The translations under genes and the position numbers were made by a program. Below are positions 24,501 to 39,500 of a DNA stretch of 64,000 nucleotides, piece by piece. Within the stretch, counting starts at the first letter, position 1; each line of letters opens with the position of its first letter. Under the pieces are notes generated by a model. That model saw nothing but the letters and a program-made list of their open reading frames with translations, did not search any database and was not told the origin of the DNA. The DNA is taken from the NCBI GenBank assembly GCA_035222895.1, contig JAVYIG010007239.1, positions 36,001 through 100,000 on the forward strand. The letters are read 5' to 3'. This stretch comes from Strongylocentrotus droebachiensis. Taxonomy: Eukaryota > Echinodermata > Echinoidea > Camarodonta > Strongylocentrotidae.

Positions 24501-27500
24501 CTGTCCCGAGTCGAGTCAGCAGAGATTGAGTGGTCGAGTCAACATGAGATAGAGTCTCGAATCGAGCCGAGTCAATATCGGGGAAAGTTCCGACTCAAGC
24601 CGAGTCGATAAAGAGTAGAGTCCCAAATCGATCCGAGTCAATAAAGGGTAGAGTCCCGACTCAAGCCGAGTCAATAGAGGGTAGAGTCCCAAATCGAGCC
24701 GAGTCAATAGGGTAGAGTCCCGAGTCGAGCCAAGTCAATAGCGAGTGGATTCCGGAGTCGAGCCGAGTTCATATCGGGTCGGGTCCCGACTGAAGCGAGG
24801 CAATAGCGGGTAGAGTTCCGACTCAAGCCGAGTTAATATCGGGTAGAATCCCGAGTCTAGTCGAGTCAGCAGGGATAACGATCAGAATCGAGTCGAGTGG
24901 ACATGTAGTCGATTCTTATAAAGTCAAGTACGCCTAGACTCCGGCCGGATGGCAGAAGGGCGTTATCGTGCGAGCGGCTCGAAAACTACTTTTCGAATTA
25001 TTCGCATTTAAAGATTTGTTTTATATTTAAACTGCTTTCCGTCCCGAAAATTGGTTTAAAACATAAAAGACTAATAGAAATGTTGTAGTAGAACACGGCC
25101 ACAATTTTTTCTCGGAAATAAGTCAGTTTTATAAAAGTTTGAGGCGATTTAGTGCTAACGCCCTTCTTCTTAAAGTTTCATTAGTGACCTGAAATTCGAG
25201 CTGACGCCCTTCTGCCAGCCAGGCGAAGTTAAGTGTCTTCATGAATTGAATGCCGATTTGGTTCTTCCAACTCTGATTCGACTTAAAAGATACCAGAACG
25301 AAAAACAACAAAAACCACCACACTACCTCCCAATCGGTTTGTCTAGAGTCAGTTTGGAGTCGTTTTGGCGGTGTGCCTGGTGAAAAAGTGAGCTCAAAGA
25401 GCTTAAGGATTCTGACAATTAGGTATATGCGAGAAAAATAATAATACGAAGGACTACATGCTAACTCCTCTCGACCTTACCCCCCCCCCCCCCCCCCCCC
25501 ACTCCCCATCTGCGACGCTCCCCGTCTCTCTATCTGTCTGTATCTTCCTCGCACTCTCTCTTTCCCCTTTTCTGCTCTCTCTCTCTCTATATATCTCAAT
25601 ATATCACATTTCTCTCTGTCTTTCCCTCTCCTTCTGTTTCCATATATTCTCCTTATACTTATAATACGCCTATCCGACTACATTGGTAAGGATACTTACG
25701 GCAGTTCATCTCATCTTCGCCTTCATCGCAGTCCGCATGGCCGTCACACACCCATGACAGGGGTACACAGTCCCGGCTTGAGGAGCATTGGAAACATCTA
25801 GTATTGTGTACTATAGGAATGGTGATCTCTAAATAAGCAAGGCAAATAAGAAATCGATATATTTTTGTCTGTTCATACTTACCCGCCCCAAGTGCATTTT
25901 CTACGAGCAGCTTGGCCAATAATATCAGGTCAGAAGCCTAATAGCTTGTTTAATGTAAGAAAGACTTATAATTGTTTTAAAAAATGCACAGTGAAGTTGA
26001 CATCTTAAAGTTGTTTTTGGTAAGTACAAAAATGAGGTACGTATTGTGTTGATTATTTTCCCTACACAGTTCATTTCGCTTTGAGATAATTCCCTGTCCA
26101 TTTCAAATTCACGTGTAAGCAAAATCAATGAAAATATTAATCTGTTTGTAATGTTAATTTTTAAAATACATTTCAAGGTCAATATTTGTATTACCTATTT
26201 GTATAGGTCCTATCACACTGTGATTATTGTTTGATCGCTGAGGAGGGAATACAAATGTAAATGCATGGTGATAAACATTACCCACCTTGTGCTATTGTTG
26301 AAAGAGATGGAGAGCTGACTTTAGCTGCAATGATAAACAAAAACAATTGTTTATAACTACATTTGATTCCTTATCCTAAAAGAAATAAAATAGTAGTCAC
26401 TTGTCCGTTGTGAATTTGAGATCTATTGTATACAAGTGCCCCTGAAATTTTCGAGCATTTAGTAACATTTGTGAAATTTTATTCAAGCAATTCAATATAA
26501 AGGTTTATTATATCAACATGCAAATATAAATCATAATATCGACAAATATTGTAAGATACATCCGGCGCGGCTAAAAGCTAAATTGCGGAAATTATTCCAA
26601 ATGAAAATATTGAAAACTTCAAGTACAAGGAAATGAGGAGTATGTTAAAAATTACAAAATTATAAAATATTACTACTACAATTATTCACTTTACTGGGTC
26701 TAGAACTCGTACTTCTGCCTTACCTAAGGAACTATAATGGTTACCTCTACAACAACGTGTTCTGTTCAAAGTAGATCTGTTCGTATGCTTTCAAAATACC
26801 CAATCATTTGGCACCTGCATATATTAATGACGCCCTCCAAATATATACACTATCTCGTAAACTTCGTTCAGCAACCGACACCTATAAACTAATCATTCCC
26901 AAAACTAGACTCTCAGCAACTGAAAAAACGTTTTGCAGTAGCCGCATCAAAGACTTGGAAAACATCCCCTTTCCATATTCGGGAAATTACATGTCTTGTG
27001 ACCTTCATAAAATCCCTCCAAACTTGCCTTTTCTCCAGTGATCTATGTGATCTATGTGATCTACTTTCTGTGAGACCTTCAATTTTGGTCCCCTTTTCAT
27101 ATAGGCCTATTTGTATTTGTAAGCGCTATGTTTTTTAACGCTCCTAACAATTATATTGTAATAATTATATTTGCTTATATAGCTCCTAACACAATAATGC
27201 AGCATAATTACCTTGGCTTTTAATAGCAGTGCAGCTGTTACGCGCGCTGCGTTTCAAGGAATTAATTTCTACCAGGTGTCCATTTACTTCACCTGGTTGG
27301 AGTGTGGCAAATGTAGATCAATGTCTTGCCAAAGGACATAAGTGCCGCGGCGGGAGTCGAACCGCGGACCTTGTGATCGACAGTCCGGCGACGCATCCAC
27401 TCGACCACAACACCTCTACTATGTTATCTATTATATTATACTGAATTACTGTTTTTAACAGGTTTTGTCCACTCACCTCCATTCAATTTGAAAAGTAATA

Positions 27501-30500
27501 TATCATCAGTCGGGTAACCATCTTCTAAATTGGCCTGCACCCTCTTTCCAAGAAACATCTCCATCTCAGTAATATCAACTGATGCCAGGTCGCCATGGAG
27601 TTGGGTTGGTATACCATTGAGACGGATTGTAGTATCAATGATGATGCTACCTGATCTGCAGTATAATGTCAACATGTTTCAAATAAAAATGTAAGAATTC
27701 AACAACGGGTGTAGGAGTGAGCAATATAATCTAATCATTACATGAATACCACCTTCATGAATAAGATTGTATAAAGATTTTAATGATTCATAATTCATAA
27801 TATATCATTTACAATTGTCATTACATTTATGATACATAACTTTTTATATACATGTTTGAAATATATTTATATATGTATTGAAAATATGTTGTATTATATT
27901 TACAATCGCACATAACAAACACAGAGGCCCGAATTCACAAAAGAGGTTTGTCAACAAACCTTGGTTTTCGTACGTCATATGACGCGTTTTACGCGTTTTT
28001 TACAAACCTGGTTTGTAAAGAACAAAAGGAGGTTTGGCGAAACAAAAGGAGGTTTGAGCTCAAACCTTGGTCTGAGCTCAAACCTTGCTTTGTGAATTCG
28101 GGCCATTGTGTATACGTTTTCCTAGTTAGATCTCAGGAATTCGAATTATCATTGCTGAACCATGCGAAATATTCCTATCAAAGATGGTTGTTCCGAAAAT
28201 AATTTCAGACTCTTATTAATAAAGATCACCATAATATTGAAATCATTATTCAGGTTTATACCATAATACTCGTTTATCAAATCGGGGGCACTTCTACTCT
28301 GTGATGGCTCGTTTATATGAATATTTGTAATCTCAAACAAGATAAAGTATTTATTATTTTGAACGTTGGAATTTCCTAGAAATCCTTTTATACTTTCAGT
28401 ATTGGAATAACAATCATTTCGAATGACGAATCCTATTTCGTTTTTAGAAATACGAAAATTCGGATAAATGAACCTCGGGGGAGAACAAAAGGCTTTCTGG
28501 AAAATGAAATGTTATACACGAAACCTACGTCTACTCACCTGACTCCGTCCACTGTTACCCTGTCATATACAGATGAAAATTCGCCACTTCGAAAAACGCC
28601 ATCTATCTGCATTAAAGTGTAAATTGAGTGAAAGTAATCAAACGCACTACCTCAAGTGGCATTGAAACCTAAATTATTCAAAAGTTTCTCTTTATAAGAA
28701 ATTGTGAATGCACCTTACGAGAGTCTATTCTTTTTCTCCTTAAGGAGTGCCAATTTAATCAACCTACAAAGAAGGGCTTAACGGTAAGAATTTATACATT
28801 TTAATCCTACATGAAATATTCTTGATTTATCCTCGTAAAAGTGTTTTAAAGGTCTTCACTTGGGAATTGCTTTAAATTGGGAACTACAGTTACATTCCGA
28901 ATTATTACAAGTAATAATTTTCCTTATAGCCTATCTGACCTTGTGGACTTGAAAGAATTTGTTTAAGAAGCATAGGAAATGATTAACTTTTGTTTTGAAG
29001 TGTAACAAATCGGTGATATCCGTTCCGATTTATTCATCAGCTATCATTGTGGCCCATTATCGTTTACAATGTCTCCAACTTCGCATACCTTTCTCTGTTT
29101 AAAGAGGCATGGGTCACGCTTGCTGAATTCTTTGAAATCAGCAGATATCAAAACGTTTACTTACATTTCTAGTAAAGTTTGACTCTATCTCTTGGTATTC
29201 CGGTGAGTTAGGATCTGAGTAGGCGTCTGTGTAACTCGATGATGGAAATGTGAGAGACAGTGATACGGATATACTATCTAAACAGCCAAGAAGGGTGGAA
29301 ATGAGACGAATAAAATATTATCATAAAAAAAGTACAATACCATGAAATTTCAACAAGGCTAGAAAATAATGAGAGAGAAAAAGTTGAAAGGAGGGGGACA
29401 TGAAGTACACGACACATCGGGCTCTTAAACATTGTCGTCGTGGTCCTAGGAGTCAAGGCTGACCCTTTATGGCCCTGTTGATGATGGTTCTCCAGAGTGT
29501 TCTATCTTGAGCCATACGAGGAGTTGAGATGAGTGATAGACTCGTAATAGTTGTCTAATTGCCTCGGTACACCTAGGCTTCTGTCTGTCTTGTCACCTGT
29601 AGGTCTTCTTAAACTTAGTCGTTTCATAATGTCTTGTTTTAAATTACTGGTCATATTAAAAAAAAAAAATGTTTAATGAGATGGGTATTTAAAACAAATA
29701 CAGAGGTTACATGATAGACAATTCGAATATTGAAATATTGTGTAAACGAATACTCACAATCTTGAGTGTGAACAAGATAAATTATACCCTAACCGACCCT
29801 AAGGTAATCTAAAAAGTAAAATACCCCGAAGTGTTGTGTTGCAGGGTTTTAAGGCAGTTTGATACGAACAACTCAAATTATATATTGCAGTGGAAGACTG
29901 TGAAAGGTAATCCCTGTTTAAAAACGTTAGGTCATCAATCATTGCTGACACGTCTTACCTATATTGAGAATAATAGCAGGTACTGTTTGATAAGTTGGCC
30001 TACTGGTGGAGTACGATCTGCCCTCTGCATTTAAATAGAAGAGAATAGATTGTGTCATTTTATTTTTTTATTTAAAAAAACGGTAGTCTATATACGATCG
30101 CGCCACGTTCCACTATATTATGTTCTATTTAGATTTTCTTCACTAAGGAGCCCACATCGTGATTGTATTGCTTGCTAAAGAGCTAATGTACACTTAGATA
30201 TTTTTTCTTCTTCAATTTGATTCTGACGTACTTTTTATTTTCATGAACATTATATTTCCTTATATCTAAGAAAATGTAAGGGTAAAAGAAGGAGAAGGAG
30301 AAAGAGAGGAAGTGCGAGAGAGAGAGAGAGAGAGAGAGGGAGGAAGTTATCAAAGACACAAGTGCAAAACTAATCGACCTTTACCCTATCACGTCACTAA
30401 GATGGTGAGATAAAACAATCTAAGTATCAAAGTATTTTAAAGGTAATACAAAGTTTTGGGAAATTTTAAAAATTTGGTAGAAAGTGATTCTTTACAATTT

Positions 30501-33500
30501 TGATATATTTGGATACCCCTGTGGATGTATTATAAGCACTAGAAAATTTAGCCCCTAAAACACTGCTGCTTTCGAGTAAAATTGAAATATTGAAACGGCC
30601 ATACAGTTGTAGCTGCGACCATGAAAATCTCAGAATATGTAGTTGTGTTATATAATTTCCGAACGGAAATAAATTAATTAAAATGTTGACCTCAAGAGGG
30701 AGCTATACAACATAAAGAGTTTATTATTTACAATTCCATAATTTAAGACTAAATTTCAACCGCGACAAAGATCACTGAATATTGTAGGATCGCATATACT
30801 TCTAATATGTTCATTTGAACCGAAGCCATGACCCAATACCAACATTTTGTATTACCTTTAAGTCAAATCATAACTACCAGTCCTCTCTTGATTATGTAAT
30901 TTTTACTTGAATTATATGTATTAGAATACATGGCAAAATACATGATATATGACGCTAAAATTCAACAGTGAAGTGAAACAAAAGATGTTACCATCCCGGA
31001 AAGGAGAAAAATTCTAACCCAGTTCCCCGGAAAAATTATTTCCATGTTTGTTTATAGAAAGGTTTAATCGAGGAAACATAAAGGGAGAGACTGATAGTCG
31101 AGGCTGACTCCACTCTCCACTGCATTAAGAAGAGGCCATCGTCACCCAGTATTATCCAAGTCATGTTATTATGTATTTCCTGGTCGCTGTGTTGAGGTAT
31201 ACCCATACATTACATTTACGACTATTCAATATTTATTCAAAATTGAAATTACATGCACAGTGCATGCAAATACATTCAGGAATGGATTTGTTTGTAATGT
31301 TTCTTACTCTGTCCCATCAGCATTAACTGTTTCTAGATAATGTTTGTGATTTTTGTTTTATATCTTTGATCAATTATTATTTCCATTTGAATAATAAGAA
31401 CATGAAAGTTTACTATCAGTAATATATATTTATTATACCTTACCTAGTTTTGATATTTTGTGCAATATTGGACACATTAAGTTAACATATAATACAAGTT
31501 CTTTAATGATATTTATGTTCCTACGTATAAATTGTATTGTTTGAACAGATGTCAAATATGTTGTCAAATTGAATGGAAGAAAATAAATGTTCATTTGAAT
31601 TGAATTGAATTGAATCTAGCTCTAACATTTATTTGATACTGTGAAATAATTTGATTGTAGCCGCAAAATAGTTACCTGTATTCATTTATTTACGCACCAC
31701 TCACTTTGTTTATCGTGTAAACTATATCTACCATTATCTGATTGTTGTGTATCGCTATATGTTTTTAATATTTTTTAAATATAACTTTTTGGTTGCAAAA
31801 AATGAGAATAATTTGTATATATTTCTGTCTATCTCTCTCAGTTTCTCCTTACCGTCAATGTCTACATCGTTATCTTTCTATAAAGAGTCCACTGTCTATA
31901 TTTCGTATATTTTGTGTATATGTCTGTCTCTCTTTCTTTCTCTCTTTCTCTCCCCTTCTCTCTGCCTCATTCCCCCACCCCCCCCCCCTCCCTCCTCTCC
32001 TGCTTTTGATCTCCGCTTCTCTCCTTCGCTCTGCCTTTAATTATTTGACTTTCCTCTGCTTGTCTCACCATCTCTTTCTTCTTCTGCTTCTTTTCCCTAT
32101 TATGTCTTCTTCATCTGTCTCTTATCTTGGCTGACATAAATCATGATAATTGACTGGAAAGGTGAAAAGGATTTAAACATTGTCGATATGGCTATCAATA
32201 TGTGACCCTGTCATCATTAAGTGCAATTAAGTGACTATTCTAATCATTTTTATCAATTACTAAGTCATACCGTAACATCAGGCCGAATGCAGCTAAATAT
32301 TTGTTTGACAGAGCAAACTGCTCGAAATGATTATTTTGACATTCTGAGTAAAACCTGTCAGTTATTTGTATTCAATCAACAAGGTAACCATGGTGACCTT
32401 TTAAATTAGGTATTAATTGTAGTTCCCAAGGTTTATATAAACGTAAACATATCTCCTTGAAAACTAATATGATGTAAATGCGATTTGCTATCCACGCCCC
32501 CTTTAAATTTCCGGTTGTACTCGTTGCACACGCGGCGTTATTTGCTGACGTATGAATGCGCCAGCCACTTCAGTGGTCTTCGACGCAAGAGATAAGAGAG
32601 TAAAATCACGACACAAAATTGAGCGATAATTAAGCAGTGAAATCATTGCTCAGATTAGTACTGACGCAAACACCATATCAACATAAGTAATAACACAATC
32701 GAAATGAAGTCTCGAAAGCAGTGAGCGGAATTTGAAATGGAGACTGGAATACATTTTGAATTGATGCCAATAGCTTGAGAGTTGTCTCTAATTCTGTGAT
32801 AAGATTGTCGTTATGAGGTTTCTATTTGAATTCTTTAAAAACATAACCGTGCATTCCAAAGATCATAAAATGCTTCAATGCATGTCGAGGGTAAAAGGAA
32901 ATAATCACCTTTTTATATCCTAAGTATGAATACATCTAGAAGAAATATCTGTGATCTCCTTTCATTCAATCATTATTCTAGAAACCCACTCTCTTCAGGG
33001 TCGATGGCGTATATACGGGGGAAGATGGGGACGTGCCCCCCTATCGTTCAGCAAAATAAAGGAGGGGAGAAAAAACGGTACACAGAATGCAAAGACAAGG
33101 GGAAGCGAAGTGAACCAACACATGATAGAACTCCCCCCCCCCTTCCAATGATTCAAATCCCTGCTGTTAATAGTGGCCTTGTTAGTTCGCGTTTCATATT
33201 TCTACAAAATCTGTGCACCTCCCCCCCCCCCCCCTTCCCCATTATTTCAGCCCCCTCACTGAGTGAACCGACGGTACACCCCTGTTCTGCCTGTATCTGT
33301 CAATACTGCATACATCTTCTCTCGCCTACATTGACAAGTTTGACCTTGTTACGAACACATTCAGTAGGATAATGTCTTGGGTGACAATTATGTATCCACC
33401 GCAGCCTCGGATAGGATTAACTCACGTGAATCTCTTTCATACTTAATCAAACAACATGTCATCTGCAGTCGGTCGAAACTGTCAGATTACATGAGAAAAA

Positions 33501-36500
33501 GGGGACAATAATGTGGCTGATCTCCCCAGTGAAGCGTATAACTATCGTCAGAACATAACACGCTTTGCGAAGAGATGTTTTTACAATTGTTTGGCTTCCA
33601 CTTCAAACAACGTTAGCAGGCCTGTAATGGGCGCTGAAATAACCAATTACTGCTTATTTGACGATGACTTTTACTCTTCGCCTTCATAAAGATTCTTCTG
33701 TAGAAGTGTTTGATTGGACTCAGGGGGATTGATCTGGTTAAAGCCAATCATCCTTGCGAATATACGACTTCTTTATGTGATTTGGGAATACTCATTAGGT
33801 AATGTTCCCCATGGTGAAATTAAGGGATTACATTCAAACCTACTAAGTAAATTAGAATGATCCTCCTTGAGGCATATGTGATTGTTCAAAACCTTTCCTT
33901 TGTTTGCGGAGTATTATTCGGGTCTAATTAGAAAACTGTTTCCCAATTATGCGCTTTACTAAAAGGAATGGACAAAATAAAGATGCCGTGTGGTCTAAAT
34001 GTGATGCCTACCCATTATGATGCTAAAAGGATTCAATTTTAAAGTGGGGCAGTTTTGTTATCTTAAAGATCAACCAATCGGAGGAATAAAGCCGTCAGGT
34101 GATCTCATTGAGTGTTTTCTCAAATATTATCAAAGAAGATACCAATAGACAAAAACCAAGGTTGTTTGATAATTGAAATGATGTGTGCATTCAGAAAGAA
34201 AAGTACAAGAAGCATATCAAATATTAGTTAAACTGAGATAATTCCAGATAAAAGTGTTGTTAAACATAAGAAGACAGGTGGAGGACGAGCGGAGCCAAAA
34301 GATAATTGAATTGCCATTTAACTGTAATTTAGTAACTCTCAGGTTTCTATATGATAGAGGAGATGTCATGAAACACAAAACATGGCCACATTAATGAGAT
34401 GCTTTCCAAACTTAAATGGAAACCAAATAAAAGTTAAATTGAGGGTAAACCAGGCAATTATGGCCAATTTGTAAAGGAAATAGCTCGTGTGTTAAATGGA
34501 TATTTGGTAATTATTTCAAATAAATGACATTATCGGGCGTGAAAAAAGCCCCTGTCAGAACGAAGAATGTAGGATCTTATTTGAGGAGAGGTCTAATTCG
34601 AAGCGAAAGGTTAAAGAGAAGGTTGAGTTCTGGGAAGAGGTGAAAAATAATTTGTGAGCATTACTCATTCTTATTATGCAAGTGTGGAAGAACATCAGTT
34701 AAGACATGTTCCCTAAAAAGCATGGCTCTTCAAATGCCTTCATATTCTAAATATGCATGTAACATCGTAAAAATCGGGGGCCGGCTTTTTACGCCACGTG
34801 TTCGTGTAGTCCCATATACATCTTTCTGTGCAAGTGTTTGTAACTTTACCAGGACTTGGCCACATTTCTTATCATTTTGATGATTCCAGAACCTTGCAAT
34901 ACACACAAATTCTTATATGCTAGATGATCAACCTTTTCTGGTCGGTTGAACACCGTTTCTTTCACAATGCAATCGCATGACCAGAACTCAACTTCATCTT
35001 TAAAGAATGATGTGGAAAGAGAAAGACGTGTAATTCAACAAATCACATATTCACTCTGAACAACCATTGGGTAAATCACAATCGAAAAAATCACATTGCT
35101 AATCATATCAAATCTGTGTTTATTCAGAAACCCTGACTTTTGTTTACAAAAATCATTCAGGTGAGCGAAAAACTTCTGAAACTAACGGAACCTTAAAGAT
35201 ACTATGTCCCTTTTGCAGCCAACATCAAATTATGTCGAACTTTGCAGGAATTATGAATATGTCATGTATGTCATACATGTATCTGTGACATTTAAACGTT
35301 AGCAGTGTCCTAATATTCAAATTATGCAAGGAAACCCGTATACTTGCAAGACTTCACTCTCAGACAATATTGACTGACTGACTGGCTTTTTTTCTTCTTT
35401 GGTAATAACATCCATAAAATGAGCAGAATAGGGTACATGAGCATTTGTCTACATTAATATCCCACTTCTTGTAATGGCCAAAATTAAACTGTTTGAATCT
35501 TTGCGCAGCATGAAACGTACTACAATTCGGTACAATGGTCTGAAAATCAAAATATTACTTATTGGCTCTATAGCCATGGGTGTCGATCCTTACGTAATAC
35601 CTATTCATCAGGGGGGATGAATGAATAGATCACCCCCCCCCCCCCCTGATGAATATGTATCAGTTACGGATCGACACCCATGTCTATAGCTCTTAAGTCG
35701 ATTCGACAACTAATAGTCGTTATTTTTTCCCTTAAAGAGATTTTCAAGCTCTTTCGTTTTGAGGGAAGTTCTAAATTGAATCATATTAGTATTATCTTTC
35801 AAATGCCGTTGGATTTTAACCTTTTAATTTGTTTGGCCTGCAAAAGGGACATAGTAATAGGAAAACAACCAGATTATGCAACATATTCACTGATATTCAG
35901 TTGAAAAGAGAGAAACTGCGTCAATGCCGTCGTACTCCATCTGAACACATTATTAGCAGTTCATATATCAGTCGATGTGTACTTGATCATGATTGATTAG
36001 GAGGTTCATGTGTGATTTCCTTAAATGTTTAGACTGGCCTACTAAGGAAAGATATCGAAACGGTTTTGATGTCATGATTCAAAAGAAGAAATCAAGAATA
36101 CCACCGTATACTAACGGTCTTATAGCGGCTGACATTAAGAAAAAAAAGCTAACTCATGCAAACTCCTTACGTTCATGCGTTTTATAGCAGATACGTCTAT
36201 AGAGATTAACTGATTGACCTGTGTAACCAGGAGTGAAGAGAAAATGAAAGATGACAATATTTACGTTCAGTCAAAGTTGCGACCGTGGGTGTTTGGGCTC
36301 CTGCGTTTTTATGTAGCGAACCTAGGGCAGAAAAATATGAAGAAAAAAATCATTGATGAAAATGTCCGATCATATTTAACAAAAAGCATTTCAGAGAAAT
36401 CAAATTAAATATATGACTTTTTCTAGAGTACTAATAATTTATAAATCAAAATTCCTTTTTAGAGAGATGACAGTTTTTTTAAATCAAAATTCCTTTTTAG

Positions 36501-39500
36501 AGAGACAACAGTTTCTTTAAATAAAAATGTCCTCATGGAAACGTATTTAATTATCTTTTCAAAATATTTCCATTCACTTTGTATTCTTTATGACTGACTG
36601 AATAATGACTTGGTTTTTTTTCGGGCAGCAATCTAAACAAAAAAATAGCAGGGTGTTGATGAAGGCCTTTATCATTAAGAAATACAAATATTACGAATTA
36701 CACTATGTAACATAGGACAAGAAAACTAGATACTTTAAATTTGTTATGATAAAATGAAGAATGCTAAGAATATTATAATGCTAAATATATTACTCATTGC
36801 GGATATAGTATCGAAAATAATATCGCTAGTGATATTCGTTTGTCTCGCAATGTGGTCAATTATTTTCGACATATATTATGTTACCCGCAAAATATGCAAA
36901 TCAAATCGTTCATTTTTTGGTCAAAGATGTATAAACGGGAAACCCCTTAATAATGTAAGTATTGTAAATATATTCGCATCATATCTTATGATGTTGTACT
37001 GTAATTTGTGATTATTATTAGTAGTAGAAGCAGTATTATATTATTTGTATTATTATTGTTGTTGTTGTTGTTTGATTACTCTTGGTTTTGTTGTTGCTCT
37101 TATCATTATCATTACATTGCGTATATATTTTGCAATTGTTTATCACACTGGGTGTAAGCCACAAATATGTTTAAATAATTATATAACCTGTTTATGATAG
37201 GTTTACATTAATTCATAAACATTATAATTCCATGCCTTCACTTATTTAATCTGATTTACCTAATGTTTATGTACCATGTTTATTGGGTTAGTATTTCATT
37301 TCATGATGTGTCTTCGAAGTTTACGTATAAGGAAGCCTTGATAACATAATATCAAATTTTTAGTGTGTCGGAATAAGCGTGTTATTGCCTCAATACAGTT
37401 GTCACTACTCCCCACATTGCAGCTACATCAAAGCATGATTACGTAATAATATAGCCTTCATTCACAGTAGCATGCACAGCTAATCAACATGATTATCAAG
37501 CAGTCCTAAACAGGTATGTAGATCTCCTATACGCTATGCACATGATGTTTGTTTTTGATGTTCATACGTTATCTAGATATATTCGTTTCCTCTTTTCCTA
37601 TTCCTTCCTGAATGCTGATGATATGATTACCTCATTGTTAGTGCTTCAGGGCCCGTTTCACAAAACTTGTCATCAGTGACAAATGACAGTTGTTGTTATA
37701 AGCTACTGAAATCATTGCTTACGATTGGTTATAAGCAGTTTTGTCACTGATTTTTGTCGTTTGTCATTGAAAAGAGGCTTTGTGATACGGATCCTCGGTG
37801 CTTGGAGTTTCGTCCTCCCTGCGATTGCTCGTTAGATCGGTATTTAATTTCCTTTAGATTATTTCTAAATCCACTTCAAGCGATAACAGAATCTAACTTC
37901 AATTACTCACGCCATTCCTTGTCTTTCTAAACCATAACGAGTTGTTTGAAGGTTAGTGAACTTCGTTTTGGTAGTCCTATCAACATTCATAACTCTATTC
38001 CAAAAACAACAACATCAATTTATCATTATTGAAATATACCTTCTGTCATTTGTAGTCTCGTCAGATACTTTTCAGTTTTCGGCTTCTTTAGTTTTATAGC
38101 ATATATACTGTTTTCTTCTCTTATATTCCTTTTCTCTTACCTCCCTTTCAATCTTTTAACTGTGGATATATTTCATTCCCCTTGAATCATAACAATGTTA
38201 CAAAACAAATCATGTCTAAAATGTATTGTTAAATCAACTGTTCATCATTCCGTGTCGTTTGCAATCTAGCCTCTCTGATAAGAAAACAAATTCCTGCATT
38301 TGATATTAAATGATAGACTATCAATATTTCTGAAAAAATATGAAGTAAAATTGAACATCGTCTTCCTATGATCATCTTTATATATTTTCAATATAATGCC
38401 TATTTCCCCGCCGTGCGCAATCTTTTTTTCCAGTTATTTTGTTATTACCTCACTTCAATACAATTCGTCTGAATCGCGACCTTTATTACTATTCCAATTT
38501 CTTTGCCCGGCATCGTGGCTGCAAACCTCATTACATCAATAATGATACGGCCATATTATTAATTACCTCTTAGTGTGAGTGATACACTTATAACAAGTAC
38601 CACGATGAGAACGATGGCCAGCGTTAAACAGACGATTTTGTAGAACCTTATTCTCCTCTTGCTAAATGTCTGTTTGTTTTCATATCCGCCATTCCTCTGC
38701 ACGTTCCCGCCATTTTCTGCTGCGCCTGGTCCACCGTTATTAGAGAGCAAGGGTCCCGATGGGAGAGGGGATGCCTTCGTTTGTCCATCTGATTCTCCTA
38801 CTGTCTCCCTCAGCTCGATCTAGCAAGATAAAGAAAATGAAGAGAAAACGGCAGCATTATCTACCGAGGAAAAAAAGGCGGGGGGGGGTGAAAAGAATAT
38901 AGGCCTATTGAAGGTTTTTGTCTTTCACACAGAAATGAACAGCCATAATAAGTAGTGCATGCTTAACGAGGAAAAATAATTACAGACATATTTAATTTGA
39001 CATGGAGAGGTAGGGAGAGAGGAGACTAGAGAAATTATATAAATTAAAAGAGGAGAAGAGGAAAATGTTAGGGTTAGGAAAGGACAGAAGAGAGTAAAAT
39101 TGAGAAGAACTTAATCAAAAAAGAGTTATTATCGATAAAGATATTTGGAATATAGGTAAGCATATTGAGAGAGCAAAAGAAAGGCAAAATGAGGAGGGGG
39201 GTAAACCAAAGAAAGGTTTATGGCAAAATCTTGAGATCAAAGGATTAAGAGACAGGTGGACAAAACGATGGATGAAATAGAGGGAAAACAGACAATTCTT
39301 TTGAAACCGTATATGCATAATATATCGTTAAATAGTCAAACGTAATTCAGTTGAATTGGATGTTAGAATACGACACATCGACATTTCTAGCAAGAGAAAT
39401 CTTCTTTTTTTTCTTTCTTTTTTCTTGTGTGAAATCTATTCTTATAATTATACGCCTGTATAAAAAAGAAAAGAATATGGACTGTTTTTTTAATTTAAAA

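Noticed and set aside
33000..33260. hAT-like end at CAGGGTCGATGGCG
   Set aside because: No inverse end or target duplication could be identified.
36754..37011. 85-residue hydrophobic open frame
   Set aside because: Translation of AT-rich DNA in a gene B intron, with no start context and no relatives recognised.
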